Source: Micropterus salmoides (lineage: Eukaryota; Chordata; Actinopteri; Centrarchiformes; Centrarchidae). Taken from it: a DNA stretch of 64,000 bases. The notes below the pieces were generated by a model, which saw only the letters and a list, made by a program, of their open reading frames with translations, did no database searches and was not told the DNA's origin. The stretch spans positions 51,937,779 through 52,001,778 of the forward strand of contig NW_024041150.1 in assembly GCF_014851395.1 (NCBI RefSeq), read 5' to 3'. The position numbers were made by a program, and so were the translations under genes. Of this stretch, positions 1-12,600 are shown piece after piece (within the stretch, counting starts at the first letter, position 1; the number at the start of each line of letters is the position of its first letter).

Positions 1-322
1 AGTTTAACAGAATTACATTATTCTAAACAAAGTTTACACCAAAGATTCACAACATTACGAGTTTAAACTACTTGCAGAAGAACTGTGGTCTGCAACATTA
101 AAACCTGCCAGTTTTGTCCACTGTGACTGATGAGATGTGTATTTTTTTTCCCCCGTCAGCTACATGTGGTGGAGCTCCGTGCTGCCTTCATGGGAACGGG
201 AAGTCAGAGTATCATCTGTACAATTTTAACCACATCTAGAAAATTGACGCCCTCTTCTTGGTATTACTGTGGAAAAGAGTTTAATTCTCTGAGGAATACA
301 CCGTGAACAGCTTGTCTTGAAC
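1..322. repeat. Left edge of duplicated unit A
   Basis: Non-coding sequence that recurs at the same relative place in unit B (from about 12781) and unit D (from about 32770), starting with the shared phrase gagtttaacagaattacat. In the gene orientation (minus strand) it lies inside the large intron of a zinc-finger gene whose first exon is at 871-939. No gene is seen in it. Confidence 0.8.
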
Positions 323-442
323 GACAGAGCTTTCACCATTGCAGCCCGCTCCCTATGAAACTCCTTACCCATACACATCCTAGATTGCAGCGACATGGAC
401 TCTTTCAAAGCACTTATCAAAACCCACCTTTATAGTTATTAA
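323..442 (+). mobile_element. LINE 3' remnant, end of ORF2 (unit A)
   Basis: Plus-strand translation gives the C-terminal end of a non-LTR reverse-transcriptase ORF: DRAFTIAARSL, a stop where a Trp is expected (TGA, 356-358), NSLPIHI, then FKALIKTHLYSY and a TAA. The pattern (AF..AA.LWNSLP ... FK..LKTHLF) is the usual end of L2/CR1-group ORF2 proteins. The same remnant with the same nonsense codon is in units B (13117-13236) and D (33101 onward), so it predates the duplication. Dead fragment only; the clade assignment is approximate. Confidence 0.7.
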
Positions 443-870
443 CAGATGAGCTAATAAAGTTTAGACCAAAACTAATTGTGATTTCATGACAGAGATTCAA
501 GCAGTCTAACCCAAAACAAGCAGCAGTGAAGGTTAACATGAAATCCTCCTCACAGATCAATCAGAAGGATCATTGTTTGTTATGCGCGCTCAGCCATGAC
601 ACGCGCTGCACGCGCATGCGCAACGCGGGAAAATGCCGACAGTCAGAGCACAAAGAAAAGAGAAACGCTCGTGAGTTTTTCTTTCAGCTTCCTCTCTTCA
701 AGATGAAAACAGGAACCACGGAGACACTTTGGAAATCAAACCACGTCAACACAAACCCTGGAGCGGGTTTTCAGGCTCTGATCTCTAACAACAGAATGAA
801 CGGATGATACACGGACCCTCGAGACTCTTCCTCGTGTCTTTAGTCTCGTGATGAAGTCATGAACACTGAC

Positions 871-939
871 CTGAACATCGGCGCTATCAGAGCACGAGGC
901 TGCTGTTTGGCTCCTGCGGTCCGGGTTCTGGTTCTCCAT
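871..939 (-). CDS. First coding exon of zinc-finger gene A (rest off the window)
   Basis: The minus strand shows ATG at 939-937, 23 codons (MENQNPDRRSQ...SADVQ) and then a GTCAGT donor directly after a complete codon (phase 0). The same exon occurs in three further units, where a phase-0 finger exon lies 4-5.4 kb downstream, so this copy should belong to a finger gene whose fingers lie left of position 1. It differs from the other three copies by Arg for His at residue 8. The short N-terminus has no known domain. The exon role is inferred from its conservation, donor and promoter; there is no transcript evidence. Confidence 0.6.
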
Positions 940-1074
940 CGTCCTGCAGGTCTCCGCTGTGACTGGTGGACCGTGTTGTCCTGGACTGAGTCTGGATTCT
1001 GGTCTCGGAGCTCTTCAGGCTGAGATACAGGAGCGCTGCGGGATCCCGCGGAGTGTTCTCGCGATGTCACGGCG

Positions 1075-1130
1075 TCTCGCCCCGCCCCTTAGTTACTGTC
1101 GCTAAGGCCGTTTAGAAACATGGCTCCTTG
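1075..1130 (-). promoter_or_regulatory. Core promoter of zinc-finger gene A: GC box and YY1-like site
   Basis: CpG-rich stretch just upstream of exon 1 in gene orientation. It has a GC box (GGGGCGGGGC on the minus strand, about 1079-1088) and, on the plus strand, AAACATGGC (1116-1124), which matches the YY1 core. No TATA box is seen. The stretch is nearly identical in all four units, while sequence further out is much less well kept. Promoter role is inferred. Confidence 0.5.
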
Positions 1131-4100
1131 ATTTCAGGCAGAAGATGAAGTTTAGTTAGTTGGTTTCCTGAAACCAGCTGATCATATTTGATGTGTATGA
1201 GGGAGTGTGTTTCACACAGAGCAGAGTTTTAATGAAGCGCTTGTTATTATCACATCAGAGGCTCATGAAAAATATCCTGCTGAAGCTTTTTATACATCAT
1301 GTTTTTACACAAAGAAAGAAATAACTTCATGTCACATTCAAGGTTGAATTTACAAGAAGGCAGAATCATTAAGAATTTGTCGTAGACAGCGTTTCACAGG
1401 GTTTCTAAAGTGGTTCTCTATTCAAATGGGTATCAGCTGCTTGAAAAGGCGACTGATGCGCATTTTCACCTCTCTTCAGGTGATCAGCTTGAATAGGAGG
1501 CAGAGAGCTGAACATGTGGACATCAGCTGGCTATTCAGCTGCATTAATGAGCAGCCCAAACAGATGCAAACACAAAGCCACTGAAGGAAAACTGTGTGTT
1601 GTGAATGTAGCCTGCAAACCTCTTTAGTCTCCGTTAATACAGAAGAAATTAGAAATATAACAACATGTTGATGTGACGCTCACTTCATAAATAAATGCAC
1701 ATTACAGGGAATTGCACGAGAGGATAAAAATGATATGGCAGTGTGTAAACCAGTGATGTGAAGTGCCCACTGTACAAAGCTTATGCTGGTGAGTGAATGA
1801 GCCCCCAGTCAAACATTGTAATGCATTTCTAACATAACAATGGCTTGTAGCTCTGATCACAGTCAGCACCTTCCGCTAACAGTAGAGTCAAACACACAAC
1901 AGGAAGCTGGACAGACACATGTCTCCACACAACAAGCTGATGTCAGTGAGGAAGTATTGTAGAAAGACTGCTGTGTCATGTGATGTTTATGTGACACAGA
2001 TGTGTAGTGATGATGTAACCCTCCCCTCCATGTCTCTGCTGGGACGTCCTCACAGGCAGCATGTTGTCTCTGGGTCATTCTGCTTCCTCCGTCCTCCAGC
2101 CGGTGACCCAGAGATCCACCGAGCTCCTCCATCATCCAGGATGTTCCCCTCACTTTCACAGGTGGAGCAGAGAGGAGCCCCAGCTGGATCCTATGAGGAC
2201 GTCTGTTACCGGGCAGAAAAAGGCTGCTTGTTGATTGGTCGGCTGATCTGATGGTCAGTAAAAGTGGAAATTCTAATATTAATATTCCTCCAGGAATGTA
2301 AAAGGGAGCAGCAGAGGCTCTGAACGTCTTCATGATGATTCAGCAAATGGAAATGATTCCATGTGTGTGGAATCCAAATCAGAAATGTCTTAATGCAATA
2401 AATCTTTATTACTCCTTCCCATCTGGGGCCTTAATCCTGAAGCTGGTTTAACAGAGTCTCTCTGGGTGATCTGGTCTCAATGAGTCTAACAAGACTGTCC
2501 TGGATAACCAGGATACTGAAGCTGTTTATGGACAGATTGTGTTAACTCTGGGTTTTACATCCAGCTCCAATGTGAAACAGGACGAGTTGTTAGTTCCAAC
2601 AACATCATCACAACCATGAAGGAAGAGCTTCATCTGAGACCTGCTGAATATATTAGGTAGATTTGCTGCAAACAGTACAATAATAAACCCGTCCAGCAAA
2701 ATGTAACAGAAAAGACGTGAAAAAAACTTCTTGCCAGTCAAACGACATCCTTTCAAAATGATTTAAAAACCTTACAAACAACATTTGCATGTAGGATCTA
2801 GTTTGAATATCTCACTCAGTGTTAACATCATATTGCTGAACTTCAAGAACTGGAACAAGTTGAACACAATAAATATGAGATGCTGTCAGACGAGCATTTG
2901 TTTCTTCAGCTTCAGAGTCATTAATATGAAATGTAAAATGTTAGTGCTGTTAAAATCTGTGAACAACAACAAACTTACTGGGCTGCTGATCTTCCATTAT
3001 AGCAGGACTGGTTGTTTCTATTAAAGGTAACAGGATACAAACCCTCTGCACACAGTTTGCTCCTCCAGTGACTTTAAAGTGAAAACTATCATCTGTTGAA
3101 CAAACTGAAGCTCCTCTGCTGCCTCCTGCTGGCTGCTTCCTGTCACTGTCAGTCTGTTCGTCCCTCAGGACAAACTGGAGAGCTCCTCACAAAACATTCA
3201 CATTAACACAACAGCTACATTTACTACACTGCTGTACTCAAGTACAACACTCAGGTACTTGTACTTTACTTTCTACTTCTACTCCACATCTCAGAGGGAA
3301 ATAATGAACTTTTACTTCACTACATTTATCTGACAGCTTTAGTTATTTTACAAAGTAGGACTTTTACACACAAACATAAAAGAAACATTCAAATTTTGTG
3401 TTTAAAATATATTTTTTATTAGTTAAACTCCCAACAGTTTATATAATTATTATAACTTTTCTTGTACACGATATAAATCCTCCACACCAGACTCTACTAC
3501 TGAAAATCTCTAAGACAATCATCAGTTACAGTCTGATACAAAATGAGCTCCAGCTCAACAACTACAGCAGTAAAATCCTGCTTTACATTAATGAGTCATT
3601 AAAATAACAGAAACTTTATATAATTAATATCTTTAATGTTAAAAAAAATCAACACTCACTGAGTCATAATGATGACATAAGAAGTAACTTACTGTCATAT
3701 GTTGATCTTAGTTTTGTTATAAAAATATTTCAGTATGTTGACTCACCACAGGAGCTTTTATTTTGGTAATTCTTACCTTTTTTGGGCCATAAGGGTCAAA
3801 CAACAGAGAATCCCTCAGTAATAATAGAGCCAGAACAGATCTAATTATTAACTGCAGCTTACAGCAGATACAAGCCAAACTACTGCAGGAAGCACATCAG
3901 CTTCTGTACGTTACAGTAAGGGAGGAAACATCAACGCTGACATGAGCTGAGGTGTAAAGGTCAAAGACATGTGAGCTAACAGACACATTAGAAAGTTCAA
4001 TAACAAATCAAAGCTGCTCGTTCAGCCACTAAACGTCAGTGATTTCCTGTCGGAGCACAGCAGCATCCAGAGAGAGTAAAACAATGAAGGAAAGAGCAGA

Positions 4101-5990
4101 AGATGGAGGAACAGCAGCACTCTGTTCTCTTTATTCTTCATCTTTATTGGTCTGTCTGCTTAATGAGCAGCAGGTGGCGCTCAAACACAGTCTGACTCTT
4201 CAACAAAACCTCTGGAAGCTCTGTTAGACTCTGAAGGACTGAGAGTGAAAGTCTGGAGGTTTCTTTTGACCCCAAACAGACTCAGAGGCCAAAGAGTGGG
4301 CTTTTGTTTTCCACAAGTGATGCAGTTCATTAGAAAACATGATATTTAATAAGGAATGTGAGAGTGAGAAGACGATAAAGAGGTTTTCCACCTTTGTAAA
4401 TCAGCTTCCACCGCTTGTTTTGGTGCTGCTGCACAGACGACATCAGAATCTGAAGTAGAAGTTAAAGGTTTGTGACTGCAGGATCAAAACAGGACGTTTC
4501 ACTTTCATCATGCTCCTTTGAAAACACAACTTTTCTCTCTTTGATTTCTGATCAGCTCAGAAGTGACGGTCTGTGGTGACAGCGGTGATGACATCATGGA
4601 AACCATCATCCAATCCTTCATCTGCCAGTTTTTCTTGCAGACAGATGCTCATTGATGCTGCAGCTTAATGCAGCCCCAGGTTGTGGTACAAATCTTGAGA
4701 GTAATTTATAAAATTTATAGATTTATTTTCAATCCGGTGCCCTCACAGAACTGACGGGATGATGGTGAACATGTCACAGTACGTTTGACTGGAGGTTTGG
4801 TATATTTCCTTCTGAAGAAATAAAGAAGTTACAACAAACAGGTGTCTTTGTGATATTTATTAAAGTAAGAATAACAGAGTGATTCAGCGGAAGGGCAGAG
4901 CTCATACACCAGAGGGCTGTTAGAGAGTCTGACCCAGAGAAACAGAGAAGATATTTAATGCTAGAGAATAATTGTGGAGTCCAACAGAAAAGCCTTTCTC
5001 AGCCTTGAGCCACAGTGGAAACTCCTTTCTCACAGGAAAGCATGACACAAAACAATCTCACAGAAGGTCATTATATCAAAACACTGGTACACTAAGTGGA
5101 AATCATAACATCACATAAGATGAGCAAAGAACATATGGTAATGACATATAGAGGATTAATAAAAGTACATATACAGGGTATATACACAAGTATCCTGAAG
5201 TAAAATTCAACACCTTTTAAGACGTTTTCAACATATTATAAGACAGACGCCACTTTGAGCTGTAACCGGTTAAGTCAGCAACGCACCTGTAAAAGAGGAA
5301 TTGTGAAATTTAAATATACTCATCAAATTTTTATGGCCTATATGTGACCAGGTTGTAATCTAAAAACTGAAGCATTCACCAACCTTCTCAGTCTGTATAG
5401 GCCTGTTTTCTTTGTGAAGAACTGGTCGGATTTCCTGCAAAAATCCATTGTCTTAAATCGACTATGACGTTTATGTTTGCAACATTACTGAAAATCATGT
5501 GAAATGTGTGATTTTGTGTTTTAGTTGTTTCAAACTAGATAATGTTTGCTTGCATGCAATTTTACTTTTTAATTTTATTTACTATAATTTGTACTGTTAG
5601 TTTAGTGTACAGTTTACCACTATTATAATATTAATTCCAGTTACTGCAGTTTCATTTTGGGGTTGTTTTTTATTCATTAACTTTGTGCATTAAAATGCTC
5701 TAGGCTGCATGGTAGTTAGTCTCCAACTTTAATTTCAAGTAGGCTACTAACTCGTCAGTAATCATAACTATTTATGCAGAACGCTGAGTTCAAAATTTGA
5801 ATAGTTTGCTGTAGCACATCAAACTTCTTTATGTCCCGCTCCATTCAGGCTGTGATAGATCTGTTCACAAAAAGTGACACTGACGAGTGCTTCGGCTTTA
5901 TGAAAAGGTGAAAGTGTTTCAATAAAAGGCACAGTTAGCTAAATAGCCAGCTAACGTTAGCCAATTCCAAACGTTGTTTCTAATTTCCCT
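1131..5990. repeat. Duplicated upstream segment of unit A, no gene seen
   Basis: About 4.9 kb upstream of the gene A promoter that aligns by eye with 13921-18430 (B) and 25173-29000 (C), and in part with 35300-35750 and 39721-40212 (D). It is AT-rich. Reading frames in it, for example at 1863-2333 and 4084-4227, are broken by different indels in each copy or lack ATG starts, so I do not call genes. Compared with A, unit B lacks about 250 bp (near 2825-3080) and carries a 69-bp stretch at about 15551 that A does not have. Confidence 0.75.
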
Positions 5991-6001
5991 GTTGTCTTCT
6001 G

Positions 6002-6330
6002 CAGAGGTGGGACCAAGTCATCATTTTACAAGTCAGAGTCAAGTCGAGTTGAGTCCCAAGTCCAGACTGATCATGACTGGCAAGTCCGAGTCAAGTCTTA
6101 AGTCAAGGACCAACAATTCCCAAGTCAAGTCCAAGTCTTACACTTTGAGTTTTGAGTCCTAAACAAATCATAATACGCTCTTCACCAAATTAAAAAACAA
6201 ATTCTAAAGTTTTTTCAAGTTAAGAATAAAAAAAATGTAGTGAATGAAGCATTAGCCTTTACAAAAAGAAGGCAGAGGAGCAGTTTCACACAACAAATTA
6301 AATGTTCATGTAGGGCTGCTAATTACTTTG
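6002..6330 (+). mobile_element. AGTC-rich miniature DNA element (hAT-like), unit A
   Basis: Starts with CAGAGGTGGGACCAAGTCA and runs through many spaced repeats of AAGTC/GAGTC (6002-6160), then an AT-rich body. A partial copy is in unit B (about 18110-18330). The ends and AGTC-rich flanks resemble the miniature element at 43761-46371, which has 8-bp target duplications, so a hAT-type origin is likely. The right end was not found. Confidence 0.5.
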
Positions 6331-7870
6331 GTCAATATTGAGATCACAATTATTTAACAGGTTTACTCATTGCCTTATGAAACCTTAATCTATTGAACTC
6401 TTAAAATGTAATACTTTCTTTTTAAAAACTAGGATATATGTACATTACTCCAAAATAACCCAGGAAATAAGAAACAATAATCATTGTTAACTTTAACCAG
6501 CATCTAGAGCGCAAGAGGACGACATCAGTTTCCCCCAAGTTGCAGGGGTGGAAATTTACCAGCCACCAACCAATGAATGCATCTAATCCGTGTGTTACAC
6601 AATTTTAGATATCATCTAACATCAGGGACCAATTTAAGTGCGACATAACAAGAACGCTGGTCTGCTGCTAATTATCGTCAAATAGAAATTATATGACTGA
6701 TATTTTTAACAGCCAATGTGGCGGGTCACCATTCAGACATTTGGCAGCCAAACGGAAAATCCACCCGCATTTAGCTGGTGTTAATTTCCATCCCTGTTTG
6801 GGTGAAGGATGGGTCACTGAGAGGGCTCAGTGTGTGTGAGTACACGGAGGGGAGCAGAGCAGGTAAATTTAAATGCTCCGTACTTGTATAGCGCCTTGTG
6901 ACAGGTGAACTACTTGAGTTGACAAAGTTACGTTACAGAATGCTGAAATAAAACCGCGGTGTTTTGTCGGGAGATACAGTGACATAAACCAACGGTGAGA
7001 AAACTATAAATCGCTATGACATTAGAAGATGCAAACACAGTGGATACTTTACAAGAACCGATCAGGTAAAGCAACACTGAACACACCTTTTAGGGAGGGA
7101 CAAGAGGCTCAGCTGTAAAGGAAAGGGGTGCGCTGGGTTTATAAAACAAAACAAGTGTCGTGAAACGGCTCCCCGCCAATTATAGTTTTATCTTAATTAA
7201 CTTGTTTTGATAATTGGTGGAAGCAGCTTAACAACAGCTGCGGCAGTCTCTCTACACTGTTTCGACCTCACCTTTCTTTTCTCCGTGAGATCGTGGAATT
7301 TAGCGTCAGGCCCCCAGTTGTTGTCCATGGATTATGTGCAAAAAATTCATCCAGCCAGAGGGAACGATCACAAACTGTTCATAGCACGCCGGTAGTAGGC
7401 CTCCTACACAACTCATTGTAGGTACCGGAGAGGGAGTGGGTCGCTGGGGCGGACAGGGCCAGGAGATCACGGAGCGGCCAGGCGCGCTTCGGACAAGCTG
7501 TGTGCCAGTTTAAATGAGATCAAAATTTTATTAATTGCACAGAGCTATGTTGATGCGCTGCGCAGTTTTTTATATCATAATTTAGTTTGAGTAACAGGGC
7601 TGTTCAAGCGGTCAGAGCTCGGTCCGACAAAATGGAAGATTACGTACAGTTGCAACTGTGACCCGTACATCAGTTTTCCGGTTCGCAAATATGTATTTTT
7701 AGGGGGCATATGAGAGTGAAATGCTCGCACTATAAAACCCTGGGCCTAACGTTACACCACACAGTCGTTACACCCTGCCTATCTAGTAATTTTGGCTATG
7801 CAATAGAAATATATACGTTCACACACACACTTTTAGCGTCTTTGTGCAAAAAGAACGCTCTAGTTCATTT
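6331..7870. other. Intergenic AT-rich stretch, no gene recognised
   Basis: Between the AGTC-rich element and a hAT remnant. It has a short GC-rich patch near 7430-7500 but no open frame with recognisable protein features and no obvious inverted repeats. Probably layered old transposon debris. Confidence 0.5.
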
Positions 7871-8150
7871 CAGTTACCATAAAGGCTTGAATACGTGTGG
7901 CTAGCTTAATCGGCGTGTCATAAACAAGTGACAGAAACACTCAAAGTGGTTCAGATCGTTTGTTGCCTTTTCTAAGACGTCAGCCACAGATAGTGGATGT
8001 GCTAGGAGACAATTCAGCAGAACAGTGTCTGCAAATGGCGATATTTGCGTCTTTCTCCGACAATTTAAAATGCTTCCCTACTGCCGACACCTCTGTGTGT
8101 ATATTGTGTAGGCTGCTCACCCATATCTATCTTGCACAGGGTCATTGTAT
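7871..8150 (-). mobile_element. hAT transposase remnant with BED-finger-like piece (copy 1)
   Basis: The minus strand from about 8093 to 7980 reads KHFKLSEKDANIAICRHCSAELSPST followed by a stop. The order F-K-[LV]-S-x-K-D-x-x-x-A-I-C-x-x-C is the first half of a BED-type zinc finger as found in hAT (ZBED-like) transposases. The flanking plus-strand phrase ccataaaggcttgaatacgtgtg also occurs at about 32174, in the element at 31749-32512, so both come from one family. The His half of the finger and the catalytic domain are absent. Confidence 0.45.
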
Positions 8151-8788
8151 TAACAATATAAAATATAAAATCTTGATAATGCATTATAATTACTTTTTTT
8201 TTTTTTTAACACATATGGGCATCATGATATTTTTTATTTATTTTTTATTATTTCGTCATCCGTTTGATCCATTTGTTGCAACTACATCACAGCAAAATGT
8301 TCAGTTTGTGTTCATACAGCTGTAGTAATGGCAGGTTGTTTATTTATGCTGTTGCATTGTCGAGTGTGGAAAACTTGTGCGAGTAGTCCAGCGGTCAAAC
8401 TCGTGCAACGGAAATTGAAAATTTGCGTTGTGTGTAAAACCGGAGTAACAACAACAAACATCTGTTTCCTTTCTTCTGATTTTATCTGTGTAGTCAAATA
8501 TTAAAAAATGATGTATTTAACATAGCATTACACACTGATAGCATTACACCCCTAGTTGCTCCAGAAGCGTGCAACCTCTGACATATATAGCAGTTGTAAG
8601 CGTAAGTTATAAGCTTTGGCTAAATGCGTCAGCTACATGCTAATGTAACGTAGAAAATATCTAGATAATATCTACACCGCAACCTCTGTGGCAACTATGC
8701 TGAGTGGTACTCTAGTCTTTCACTCTCTTGCACGGGACACAGGGAGGATAAGCATGAGGAAACGGCTAACTTGACTTTAAAAAAGAAT
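8151..8788. other. Downstream flank of zinc-finger gene B with V-SINE-like tail fragment
   Basis: Holds a degraded tail of a V-SINE-type repeat near 8550-8640 (cccctagttgctccaga ... gcgtcagctacatg) and AT-rich sequence. No gene. The last part (8710-8788) resembles the sequence just downstream of finger genes C and D and is probably the shared 3' untranslated region. Confidence 0.45.
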
Positions 8789-9658
8789 TCACAACGATGT
8801 GGTGTGAATGAGTTTGTGGCTTCTAAGTGTACGACGCTCTTTAAACGCTTTCCCACATTGGTCACAGCTGTACGGTTTCTCTCCAGTGTGAACACGTCGG
8901 TGGGCTTTTAGGTTACCTGATTGAGCAAAACTTTTCCCACATTGTTCACACCAGTACGGTTTCTCTCCAGTGTGAACACGGCGGTGGACTTCTAACTTAT
9001 CAGCCCCACGGAAAGTTTTCCCACATTGTTCACACCAATACGGCTTTTCTCCAGTGTGAAGACGTCTGTGTTTTTCTAACTTATCAAACCGACCGAAAGT
9101 TTTCCCACATTGTTCACACCAGTAGGGTTTCTCTCCAGTGTGAACACGTCTGTGTTTGTTAATGTGATCTGATCGAGTGAAAGCCTTTCCACATATGTCA
9201 CAGCAATATGGTTTCTCTCCAGTGTGAACACGTTGGTGGCTTTTTAGGTGGCCTGTTGTACTGAAAGCTTTCCCACACTGGTCACAGCTGTATGGTTTCT
9301 CTCCAGTGTGAACACGTTGGTGGATTTTAAGTTGACCTGGTTGAGTGAAAGCTTTTCCACACTGGTCACAGCTGTGCGCTTTTTCTCCAGTGTGAACACG
9401 TAGGTGGATTTTCAGTTGACCTGATGTAGTGAAAGCTTTCTCACACTGGTCACAGCTGTGCGCTTTTTCTCCAGTGTGAACACGTAGGTGGATTTTAAGT
9501 TGACCAGATGTAGTGAAAGCTTTCTCACACTGGTCACAGCTGTACAGTTTCTCTCCAGTGTGAAGTCTCTGATGAATCTTTAAATATCCAGATGTTGTAA
9601 AGGATTTGTCACAGTGCTGACAGCGGTGACATTTGAGTCCATGTCTTCCTCTTTGTTT
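8789..9658 (-). CDS. C2H2 zinc-finger protein B, finger exon (10 fingers)
   Basis: Probable nuclear sequence-specific DNA-binding protein. The exon encodes 289 residues and is one unbroken frame of ten Krueppel-type fingers (C-x2-C-x12-H-x3-H) with TGEK[PLA] linkers every 84 bases. Finger 1 is the divergent CQHCDKSF type found in all three genes; the exon ends after finger 10 with HTTSL and TGA (8789-8791). There is no methionine in the frame, so the exon cannot start translation. It begins at an acceptor (tgatatag, phase 0) at 9658 and is expected to be spliced to the 23-codon exon at 13665-13733, giving about 312 residues. Finger 6 (CDICGKAFTRSDHINKH) has Ile at the usual Leu core position. 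No KRAB, SCAN or BTB domain is seen. Additional small exons in the 4-kb intron cannot be excluded. Confidence 0.85.
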   Translation of the reverse strand, partial: KQRGRHGLKCHRCQHCDKSFTTSGYLKIHQRLHTGEKLYSCDQCEKAFTTSGQLKIHLRVHTGEKAHSCDQCEKAFTTSGQLKIHLRVHTGEKAHSCDQCGKAFTQPGQLKIHQRVHTGEKPYSCDQCGKAFSTTGHLKSHQRVHTGEKPYCCDICGKAFTRSDHINKHRRVHTGEKPYWCEQCGKTFGRFDKLEKHRRLHTGEKPYWCEQCGKTFRGADKLEVHRRVHTGEKPYWCEQCGKSFAQSGNLKAHRRVHTGEKPYSCDQCGKAFKERRTLRSHKLIHTTSL

Positions 9659-12600
9659 CTATATCAACAGACAGACATACAGAAAGAAAGACAGTGAGTG
9701 AGATGCCATGGTGGAGCGAGCTATCTAGAACCATAAAACAACATTTAGAGCATGTCTGTGTTCGACATTGCATACCAACATACTGCCTACTACTCAGTCA
9801 GTATTCACTGCATAATGCGTACAAAATGAACAATTAGTATACTATAGAGGTGCTCCAATCAGGATTTTTTGGGCCAATCACAGATTGCTGAAAGCAGTAT
9901 CGACCAATCTATTTAAAGCCTATTATTTATCATGTAGCATTATACAGTATACTGTATATTTATTTAATTAGTCAAAAAAACAATTTATTAAGTATTAAAA
10001 TTAACAGATATTAAAGCATCATGAAATGACAACTGTTTAATTTATTGCCAGGAAACATGGGCAACAAATTCCACCCCCTCTGACTTAAACCATAGAAGCC
10101 TTTGCCTGGTTACTGTGAACATCTTATAGCTTGACAATTATAGCTTTCCCCTGGAATAAACTACAAAAACAGAATAAACAGCATCTTCATAAATTTACTT
10201 CAATTATAAAAACTGCAACAAAAGGCTGTAGCCCAAATATGTAGGAGACAAAGGAGCACAGGCATCATGAGTCGAAGATGAACTCTGAGGTAGCTGTTTT
10301 TTGTTCTGGAAAGCTCTGGCAGGTTCTGTGGGTTTTAGGGGGGAGAGAGAGGAGCAGGGAGAGGGAGAGGAGAGAGGAGTCACAACTGTCATCATTGAGA
10401 TCTGAAAATAAGGGACATTTAAATAAAAGTCTCTCTCTCTCTGTGTATCAATTTGTGCACTTCCATACTTGTACTTACTATTTTGAGTGCATTCACACCG
10501 AGAAGTATGGTCAGTTGTCTTATGTCTATGTGTTTTCGCACAGACTTCACAGACTAGACTTAACTTACATTAAGATATTTTATGCACGGACCAGGTAAAG
10601 CTGCAGTGAACACACAGGGTGCAGATGTTGGTTTAAGTTGTTTGATAGGCTGCGTCATTAATAAGCCACCGTGAGAATGGGTTTTCTTGAAATAATAGAG
10701 TTGTTTCTCTGCAAAATGTGCAAAAAAATCATTCAGATTAATATAGTGAAGAAACATAAATAAAATGTTTTTCCTGAGCAAAATGTGTGTCACTACTTAA
10801 GGCAAACAAATGCATGTTGTCAGTTCTTATAATAAGGGCCTGAGCATAAAACATGCAAGGACCCTTTTGGAACTGATGGAATTTTTTTTCTCTTCTGCAA
10901 AGTGAGCTGATTTTTGGAGGCCTAAACATGTTTAAACTTTGCACATAACTCAGGAGGGGCGGAAAATTTAATATTTTATAGGTCTCGCACATGGCTGTGG
11001 CAAAATGGCAGCCCCCGGCCAAAAGTTTTACCTACGTGTACAAAATTTCTATGGATTATGTATTAGGTCCAGACATACAAAAACGCCTCTTGGAGCAATG
11101 CCCCACACCAATCAGAAAGTCGATTTTGGATTTAATGGTAATTTTACACACTTCGTACTTTAACGACATCCTCCAAGAGAATTAGACCGGTGATTTACAG
11201 GCTCCTTACGATCACCATCCCTAAAGGCTACTCTATAGAGAGTCAAAGTAGGCTTGTGCCAATTGGATCGCCTATCGATGATAATAAGGTAATTTTAACT
11301 AACTCACTATCAGCACTTCTGTAATTTTTTTTTGCCTAAGGATGATAGGCTGCTAAATAATCAATAATTTTCCAATGTCTCTACATGTGAAGTGAAGCTA
11401 CTGAGACCATGTCAAGTTGGGAATATGCAATAAAACTAGCTAATGTATGCAGGTACTGTTTGCTTAGAGTACCAGATAAAGTGATGTAATGTTTGCTCAA
11501 CCCCTAGGTAATGTCGCACAGTATTTGCTTAAGGATCTGATAATATACAATGTAGTAGTAAGGATGAATCATCGACACCTGCTGCAGGTCACGTAACCAG
11601 TGAATGAGATCATGACATGTACACTGTAGTAGACACCAAGTCTATAACACTATATACTTATGTTTGATATGTTACCCTATGTTATTCTCTTACAATACAA
11701 TTGTGTGTGTTTGAGTTTTAACGGTGTCAAATTATGCATGTAGAACTTTTAAAAATTACGGTAAGTTTGATTTTGAAACCTATTGGTGAATTTCCGATCC
11801 AGAGTGTCAAAAAATATAAAAGGCTATATTATAATAATGAATCATGTTACAGAACAGCTAAAAAGAAGTAACTTTAATGACACAAAAAAGTAGAGAAAGG
11901 GTTAAGAATCGTTAAAACAATCAGTGTTTCCCACAGGATATTAAGAGACTATGGTGGGTGGACCTCGGACCTTGGGGGGTTTTGGGGGTTTCTGTCACTC
12001 GTTTGTGAGTTAAGCTAGCCACGCCTAAATTTGGAGTGCACACATATTTAAGACATGAATGGTAATAATGGTAATGGTAAATCCAATGAAATGGACCAGC
12101 TCGCGTTGACAGGCAGGTTAGCGACTTTATCCTGTCATTTTCTCTCTTTACAAAGAGAAGTGTTGCAGTATGAGTAGGGCTGGGTATCGTTCAAAGATTT
12201 TCAAATCCTATGAAAAGTTGACAATGAAAAGTTGTGCCATCTGTGAGTTCTCATCAATGGGCGTGTCCGTGGTGTGGCGTCCAAAATCGATGAGTTGCCG
12301 TGAAACTGGAAGTTGTTATAACTTCAGTGTGCATGCTCATATCTGCACCAAACAGTACATGTAGGATGAGAGTCCAACCCTGAACACATCCATATGCCAA
12401 CAAAAACACAATGTCATAGCGCCACCTGCTGGCAACAGGAAGTGTCAAGTTGTACGCTGTCATGTACTACTCCAAACATATTTGCCTCACCTGCTTCAAA
12501 ATAGTCCCAGAACAGCCTTAACACATTGATGATTCTATGTTGTGGATCTTGTGAGTTTTCAGATGACAGCGTGTCGTCAAAGTTCAATGCAAAACAACAG

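Noticed and set aside
840..1070. 76-codon minus-strand frame repeated in all four units (also ending at 13864, 25111, 35242)
   Set aside because: It starts with GTG rather than ATG and overlaps the 5' UTR and exon 1 in another frame. Its conservation follows from the conserved promoter/exon module.
1863..2333. 156-codon minus-strand frame, partly repeated at 14783-15142
   Set aside because: Indels between copies change the frame and the ends; there is no recognisable domain.
4084..4227. Small frame starting MKERAEDGGTAALCS, also in units B and C
   Set aside because: Interrupted differently in each copy (a two-base insertion in A, the 74-bp duplication in C). Not under coding constraint.
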